In this document: positions 58,310 to 64,000 of the stretch, piece by piece | Numbering within the stretch: position 1 is the stretch's first letter | How the letters are laid out: every line of letters starts with the position of its first letter | DNA from: Metellina segmentata | Taxonomy: Eukaryota; Arthropoda; Arachnida; Araneae; Tetragnathidae | Length of the DNA: 64,000 nt | NCBI GenBank assembly: GCA_947359465.1 | Contig: OX375872.1 | Span: forward strand, 138,031,432-138,095,431 | Reading direction: 5' to 3' | Notes under the pieces: generated by a model | The model's database searches: none | What the model was told of the DNA's origin: nothing | What the model saw: the letters and a program-made list of their open reading frames with translations, nothing else | Translations under genes and position numbers: made by a program

Positions 58310-58630
58310 CGTAAACATTTCAACGGATTTGAAATCTGCTGAAAATTTACAAAAGATCGATACCTAAAAATAGGATTTTCTTAAAATTTATTTTGAAATT
58401 GTAACTTTTATATTTTTTCCAATACGAATTTAATCTTCGCGATCGAGAATTTACAGATTCCATTTCCTGAACTCAAACAATTCAAGAGAAGGGAAGCGAA
58501 ACAAATAAAAAAAATTTTGACTGGCCTTGTTTAGTTCTTTTTTGTAAAATCGGAGTCGTAGATTGAAAATCTCAGCGAATTTGAAATCTGCGGAAGATTT
58601 TACACCAGATAGATACCTTAAGTAGTATGT
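58310..58630. repeat. Diverged direct repeat shared with the 35-kb MITE
   Basis: Two related blocks, ATTTCAACGGATTTGAAATC near 58317 and ATCTCAGCGAATTTGAAATC near 58570, each followed by a CTGCNGAANATTTTACA-like segment and a GATACCT. The same block occurs in both orientations in the MITE at 35119-35888. Confidence 0.5.
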
Positions 58631-58829
58631 GGGTCCCTTGAGCGTGTAAAACAAGATGGCCGCCGTTTGTTTATATTTAGGAGGAGGAATCAGATAACGT
58701 TGTGGGGGGAGATAAGAATTTGTGGTGATACTGATAAGAGTTGAAGCTGACAACTGATAAGAGTATTTTCATTTTTGGGTGGGTGAGATGACGTCATGTT
58801 GTTCATGGTGAGTTTCCATGGTGATGAAG

Positions 58830-59370
58830 GACTGGTAGCGCCATCTGGTGGTGGGATGAGTAACCGTATTATATAAATTTAAAAAGGATTTTCTCGGATT
58901 CGAACTGGGGACCATGCGCTCCGAAAGCAGACATGCTATCCGTTGAGCTATCGAGCACTTGAGGGAAGGCGGTGTTTAAATGTAGCGTTTGCTTTTTTTC
59001 TCAGTTTGGGACTTGTGAAAATATTGGGAGTGATGGGATTTTAATTTTGAATAATTAATCTTCTAATGAATGGGGTTGATGCCCTGAACGACTGGTAGCG
59101 CCATCTAGGGATTTTTCAAGTAACTAATTAAATATAAGATTTGATATTCTCGTATATAATTTCTAATGGTGTGAAAATGACAGGTATCGCCATCTAGGGG
59201 TGGACAGAGTAACAAATAGTTTTAAAAGGATTTATTTCCCAGCTATATTTTAGAATTAAATGGATAATTATTTGAAAGAAAAATAATAATACGTGTATTT
59301 GAACCCAGCAAAAGGTAATCACGGCCAACCGATTTTACACAAGCACTTTATCCGTTTGATTACGACTACA
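58830..59370 (-). repeat. tRNA-derived repeats carrying AGATGGCGCTACC
   Basis: Three diverged units each contain TAGCGCCATCT or TATCGCCATCT (58837, 59097 and 59186 approximately) followed by GAGTAAC- and TTTAAAAGGATTT-like segments. Two are followed by a tRNA-like sequence on the minus strand: 58890-58960 (GATAGCTCAACGGATAGC, B box AGTTCGAATCC, possible UCG anticodon) and a decayed one at 59290-59370. They look like an old SINE in minus orientation. I do not call a functional tRNA. Confidence 0.55.
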
Positions 59371-59762
59371 TAAATGATTGTGTTATATTTAAAATAGTCT
59401 GTTATTCTGTTAATGCGTATAGTACATACTACCAAATATTGAAAAGTCTAGAAGCCCCTGGAACGTGTGAGAATTACACATGACTAAGGATAATGTTTTT
59501 GCACGTGTAGGTTAAAGAGAAGGAACGGACTTATACAAGGAGTCATCGATAAAAGTGACTCAAAAGAAAATTAAAGATTAGCTTAAACTACTGAAGTACA
59601 CGTGTTGTGGTATCTGAAAATGTTAGGGACCAAACAAAAGAAAGTGATTATACTGTTTGATAACTAAGAGGCTTTTAAAAGCATAGTTGAATTTGTTTCT
59701 AGGGTCTTTGAATAATTTTGCTTCTCTGGATTTTTGCCCTTCTACTGTTTTTTAGATACATC

Positions 59763-60383
59763 ATGGATTCTAGTTATATTAGACCTGCAAAGAAAATGCG
59801 TACAGACAAAGAACAGTGTTTTCAGAAATACTGTAAAGATTTTTTATGCTATGAATATGGTAAATTGTTTACAGATTGTGATGGTTGGTCATATTTCCGT
59901 CGATTGGAAAACGAATTAACGTATTTAAAGAAAGAGGAAACTACTATAGAAATTTACGGTAAGAAACATACTGTGCCTCGACAACTTGTAGCATACGGAG
60001 ACGAAGGTATAAGCTATACCTTTAGTGGATCTTGTATTGCAGCCAAGCCCTGGTCTCCTTTACTGTTGGAAATAAAGGGTGAAGTGGAACGAATAATTGA
60101 TGCAAGATTTAATTTTGTGTTGGTGAACCGTTATAAAGATGGCAAGGACTGTATAGGTGCACATAAAGACAGCGAGAAGGACTTGGATCATAATGCGCCA
60201 ATAGCGTCTGTTTCATTTGGACAAAAAAGACAGTTTGTGTTTTCTAGAAAGAATTACAACTCGTTAAAAATTGTTCTGGAAAATGGAAGTTTACTTTTAA
60301 TGATTTATCCAACCAACAAATTTTGGTTACACAGCTTGCCCCGTGGAAATGCATTATACCCTAGAATTAACTTAACGTTTTGA
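59763..60383 (+). CDS. AlkB-family dioxygenase, ALKBH2-like
   Basis: An intact 206-aa ORF. The family are Fe(II)/2-oxoglutarate dioxygenases that remove alkyl groups such as 1-methyladenine from DNA. Conserved blocks: PRQLVAYGDEGISYTFSGSC (positions about 80-100), then FNFVLVNRYKDGKDCIGAHK, EKDLDHNAPIASVSFGQKRQ, and at the end WLHSLPRG...PRINLTF. The iron ligands are the HxD of GAHKD and the later His of WLHSLP; the 2-oxoglutarate Arg is in PRINLTF. Similarity is closest to ALKBH2/3. The ATG at 59763 is chosen because similarity fits and a good 3' splice site (TTCTACTGTTTTTTAG) lies just upstream, hinting at a 5' UTR intron. The coding part has no intron. It may be a host gene or of viral origin. 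Confidence 0.9.
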   Translation: MDSSYIRPAKKMRTDKEQCFQKYCKDFLCYEYGKLFTDCDGWSYFRRLENELTYLKKEETTIEIYGKKHTVPRQLVAYGDEGISYTFSGSCIAAKPWSPLLLEIKGEVERIIDARFNFVLVNRYKDGKDCIGAHKDSEKDLDHNAPIASVSFGQKRQFVFSRKNYNSLKIVLENGSLLLMIYPTNKFWLHSLPRGNALYPRINLTF

Positions 60384-62150
60384 AAAATTATTGTATAAAT
60401 TAGTGATAATACCCATATGAGCCCCTGAACTGGAACACAATGCAAATAAGAATGTACACTAAACGATATTTGGAAAACGTTACAATTAATATTTATGCCC
60501 TTGTGAATATTATTTTTTATACTTACATCTTATTGTTATTTTAAAGAAACTTTTATGCGTGTCCTACCACATACACTGTATTCTGGATTTTTTTAAAAAT
60601 TAAATACTAATTTTATAAATTGTGTCTTTTTTTAATGCAAGATCTTAAATGAAATTTTATTTGCTATAAATATTTATGTGTTTTTTAAATTTAGATGCTT
60701 TCACTTAAACACTAATTATACATTAGATTATACAGCACATATTTGATTGCAGAATTTATTTTTAAATACTGTACACTTAAGTAAAAATAAAAAAATCTTT
60801 TTTATTTTATTTGAAAACTTTGCAAAACCCATACTATGCACATGTTTCCTTGTAATTTTTTTTTTAATTGAACTAAAGAAAACTCACCCATATACCACAG
60901 AAGTACAACATGGTACTTACAGAAGTAAGTTGATTAAACAAAGAAACAGTGGAACAAAGTTAATTAAACTTACAAGATTTGATGACCTTAACAAATGAGT
61001 AGAAACGCAGATGACTCCTTGTACATTTGAAGAAGTTATAATCGTATTGAAATCTAAACCATATGTTATTTTTTAATTATTATTTCCTAGTAATATAATT
61101 TAAAAAAAATTAATCTGGCTAAAATTTAGTGATTCAATTTTTTAGATTTACAAACTTTTTGAAATGAAATTTTCTTTGATTTACTGTAAAATATTAAGAT
61201 GCTTTTACACAAAAATTAGATACTATTACACATATTTTAATAATGATTTTAAAAACATACGATTGAACATATAAATTCGGTATTATTAAAAAATTTTAAA
61301 TGCAGATTACAAAAAATAATTATTTTCAATTTACAATTAAGACATTTAGCATTTTGATTTCTTAAAGCATGTTTTTATGTAAGAAAAAAATTAGGAAGAA
61401 ACCTGTAAAAGTAAAATATTTTTTACCTTTAGTTAAAACATTGCAAGACCCATACTATGAAGATGTTTACTTGTACATTTGAAGTAGTGAAAATGAATAT
61501 TAATAAACTTTTAGTCCTTGAAGTTCTAAATTAAATGTCTTTATTCTAATGCTCTTGCAAACCATACATTTTACTAAACATATGAACTTCTTTTTATTTA
61601 CTTGAAAACCTTGTGTATATTATGCAGTTTAAATTGCAGAGTCAAATGCCAATTTTGTACAAGTATTTTACAAGATACTTTGTATAGGTCTTTTATAATT
61701 TTAGATGTACTACATTGCTACGTTAAATGGATAGTAAGTGGGTTTTTGTGATTTTTGAAAATAATGTGTACATTTTAAGGCTGCTAAACAAAATAAATTA
61801 TTGCCCCTTTCTTGATAGTTAATGCATAATCTAAAGATTTACTCACACCACTGATAGTTTTACACATGAGTATAATTTAAAAAACAACGGAAAATTTTAA
61901 ATACTAATTAATTTTTAAATGAACAAATATCATTGAAATAATGTTTAAGTATGAATTTTATGTATTCTTCAAACAATCTCTGCAAAAAACAAATTGTTCT
62001 AAAACATATTGAAAAATAATTCTAAAACATTTTGAAAGAAGTCATACTGAAACAAAGTAAACTATATAACACTTTTTAATTGAAAAAAACCACAGGATTC
62101 ATATATTTTACACAAAGTAATGCACTATAGTAAAAACAAAAGAACGTATT
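60384..62150. other. AT-rich spacer with a duplicated segment
   Basis: No supported gene. Two similar stretches, about 60690-61080 and 61190-61500, share a TTGCAAGACCCATACTATGA-like motif followed by ATGTTTNCTTGTA, and CTTGTACATTTGAAG. An 83-codon frame at 60747-60998 lies inside one of them and is unrecognised. Confidence 0.5.
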
Positions 62151-62152
62151 TT

Positions 62153-62698
62153 TTACATGCCTGCATTTTTTAAGAGACAAATATTTCCTATGAGCCAGTT
62201 ATTAAAAGCCGTCACCTCAGCTTTTGGGCAATGCAAATGATTTTTGTGATGACCACATGATAGTTTTTCGATCTCTTTGTTGGTGATTAGAGCACATAGT
62301 ACATCGAATTTTGGACACCCAAAGTGTTCCAAGTTGATGTTTGGAATATTCAAGGCATCTAAGCGTTGTTTCTCAACACAACCACCTTTGTAAGCAACTA
62401 GGTACTGAGAGACACTCTTTGTCTGCTTGTACAATTCCAAAAGTTTAGAGTCTAGACTTTCTAAGGGATACACGTTTTGCCATGCTATGGGACAGAAAGG
62501 AAGTCCACACACGTAATTTTCAACATATCGCACAGTTTTACGATCTTTGACACTAAGTTTATACTTATAAGGCGATAGGTTAAAACGAATACTCGCAGCT
62601 ACTTGCGATTTTATAGCGATGTAACCGTATTCACGTACTAAGAAACCTTCGTTAGTTTGAAATCCATCAAAATCCACAATTGCGCAAATGTTAAACAT
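62153..62698 (-). CDS. Unassigned 181-aa protein, repeat- or virus-associated type
   Basis: An intact ATG-started ORF: N-terminus MFNICAIVDFDGFQTNEGF, middle NIPNINLEHFGCPKFDVLCA, C-terminus with LSCGHHKNHLHCPKAEVTAF. I think it resembles a group of uncharacterised proteins of arthropods and their viruses with an IVDFDGF start, an acidic L-E-GCP block and a C-H-H-C cluster near the end. The spacing of acidic residues recalls DEDD exonucleases, but I cannot confirm that. It is intronless, and opposite in strand to its neighbours. Confidence 0.6.
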   Translation of the reverse strand: MFNICAIVDFDGFQTNEGFLVREYGYIAIKSQVAASIRFNLSPYKYKLSVKDRKTVRYVENYVCGLPFCPIAWQNVYPLESLDSKLLELYKQTKSVSQYLVAYKGGCVEKQRLDALNIPNINLEHFGCPKFDVLCALITNKEIEKLSCGHHKNHLHCPKAEVTAFNNWLIGNICLLKNAGM

Positions 62699-63321
62699 TG
62701 CTATTCAAAAGCGTTATATGCTCGTGGAAAAATAATTGTAAACTGGAGACACAAAGAACTGAACTATATATAGCACCATACACTTACTAATCAGTAAAGT
62801 TAATCTTATTTTAGTCTTTTATCTTTTGTGAGTAACAATAAACTCGTAAGTGAAGAATGTACTCAGAAAACACGTGCTTGTGATAATGTGACAAGTAAAG
62901 CTTTATGTTGTAATACAGGATTTTAACAAAATGGGGTATGCTTAAATGTGCATGTAATTTGTTCTTTTTTTGCTCTATCACGTAGATGAGTTGAATACAA
63001 TTTAATTCGGTGACTAAACTTGAGCAAGAAAAAAATATGTAACCAAATATAATTTATACTCGAGGAACTTGTTTTTTTACTTTCTTTAAAGTATACTGAT
63101 TTCTATTGATTATGCTGTTTTATTTTTCTAAATTTACATCAGTAAATTGAATTACTTATTTATGGGCTCAAATCTTTGCCTTTTGCTGAACAGAAATTAG
63201 TATCTTTGACTAGTATCCGATTTTTTAAAATTGACGAAGATAACCTTTATGAGGGGATTTAACTCAATAGGCCCTATAATTTTACACTTAAGAGTAACAG
63301 AGCAGTATAGTTTTTAGGAAA

Positions 63322-63873
63322 ATGAATAACCATTATGTAAATTTGAAGCCAAAATTTCCAAGCATGTCTATGCTTAATAAACGCCTATCTACGTTTAGAG
63401 ATTGGCCACGCACAAACTTTGACATTTGGGACCTGGCCGAAAACGGATTGTTTTATACGGGTGTATCGGACAGAGTCAGGTGTTATTGGTGTGGCGAAGT
63501 GCTTGAAAATTGGCAAGAAGAGGATGTAGTGAGACACGAACACGTAAAGTTTTATCCAAAATGTTTGGTAGCCCAGCAACAGCAAATGATTGCTGACCCT
63601 AGATCAAAAAGAACACCAACAGATGAAATTGTACAGGTGGATGAAATCAAGAATAATACCAATGGTTTAATAAAACCCTATGTAAAAAATTACCCCTCAA
63701 ACAACGACAAGGACGTACGACTTTGTAAAATTTGTTTAGAATCCGAAATGGATGCTACTTTACAGCCTTGAGGGCATCTGGTGACATGCATGAGATGTAC
63801 GAAATGTCTCTTAACGTGTCCTATGTGCCGAACCAATATTTTACATAAAATTAAAACATACATTTGTTACTAA
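63322..63873 (+). pseudogene. Inhibitor-of-apoptosis protein (single BIR + RING), stopped in the RING
   Basis: The ORF from ATG 63322 runs 149 codons to TGA at 63769-63771. Residues about 22-87 form a BIR domain: RLSTFRDWPRTN, then FYTGVSDRVRCYWCGEVLEN with exact CX2CX16HX6C zinc spacing. A linker leads to a C-terminal RING starting CKICLESEMDATLQP. The TGA falls where RING domains have the Cys before GH, and the same frame then continues GHLVTC...CPMCRTNI to a TAA at 63871. BIR domains bind caspases or IAP antagonists; the RING would be a ubiquitin ligase. With one stop, the protein would keep the BIR but lose most of the RING. No intron. It may be host or viral in origin. Confidence 0.8.
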
Positions 63874-64000
63874 ACGTTATCTATCATTTATCAATTCAAG
63901 TAGTAGATGCAATTTTTAGTGACTAACTGAACATGACGTGAAAGAATTCCATAAGAGTGGTATTTTGAGTTTAATGTTATTAAAGTAATACATGTGCGGC
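63874..64000. other. Right edge, nothing seen
   Basis: AT-rich sequence after the IAP reading frame. Confidence 0.3.

Noticed and set aside
58885..58965. tRNA-Arg (UCG) gene on the minus strand
   Set aside because: The acceptor stem is poor and the sequence sits in a repeated unit with a second decayed copy at 59290-59370; more likely a SINE head.

Overview
The window is eukaryotic, AT-rich and dominated by transposable elements. The one clearly conserved cellular gene is pyruvate kinase, on the minus strand. Its first six coding exons can be read from position 36793 down to 383; they end at the catalytic KIENHEG segment and the rest lies beyond the left edge. Large repeat-filled introns, I/LOA-type LINEs with RNase H, a CR1-like tail with a TATTTG microsatellite and a rich set of hAT, piggyBac, pogo and Tc1 remnants suggest an arthropod. 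I infer a chelicerate, perhaps a spider, but nothing here proves the taxon.

Layout. 1-36.8 kb: pyruvate kinase exons and introns. Intron 5 holds an I/LOA-like LINE (about 3.95-9.2 kb), a hAT remnant and a hAT-type MITE. Intron 2 holds a 210-bp-arm inverted repeat. Intron 1 (22.5 kb) holds a stack of nested elements: a Zaphod/ZMYM-like hAT interrupted by an intact LTR retrotransposon (14975-21635) and by a Tigger-like element; a second LINE copy interrupted by a hAT that itself contains a large palindrome; a SINE; two piggyBac remnants (one bounded by TTAA); a small hAT derivative; and a Tc1 remnant split by a MITE.

36.8-59.6 kb: no convincing host gene. A roughly 330-bp tRNA-derived SINE family is scattered in at least a dozen copies, including a 2-kb mosaic at 38.1-40.0 kb. 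There is also a 3.4-kb candidate element with TTAA(A) flanks, another Zaphod-like hAT, a CR1-like 3' end, a pogo-like element with long terminal repeats, a degenerate satellite split by insertions, a minus-strand LINE, and tRNA-derived repeats carrying an AGATGGCGCTA motif.

59.7-64 kb: three intronless ORFs: an intact AlkB/ALKBH2-type dioxygenase, an unassigned 181-aa protein, and a single-BIR plus RING IAP whose RING is cut by one TGA. The set may be host genes or a remnant of an integrated large DNA virus; the sequence alone does not decide.

The outstanding element is the LTR retrotransposon. It has 341-bp LTRs that differ at one base, a GTATT target duplication, a serine-tRNA-like primer site, a polypurine tract and one 1515-codon gag-pol ORF. 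Its domain order is SCAN-like capsid, zinc knuckle, protease, integrase, reverse transcriptase, RNase H. Integrase before reverse transcriptase is the Ty1/copia arrangement on a Ty3/gypsy polymerase, as in Gmr1-like elements.
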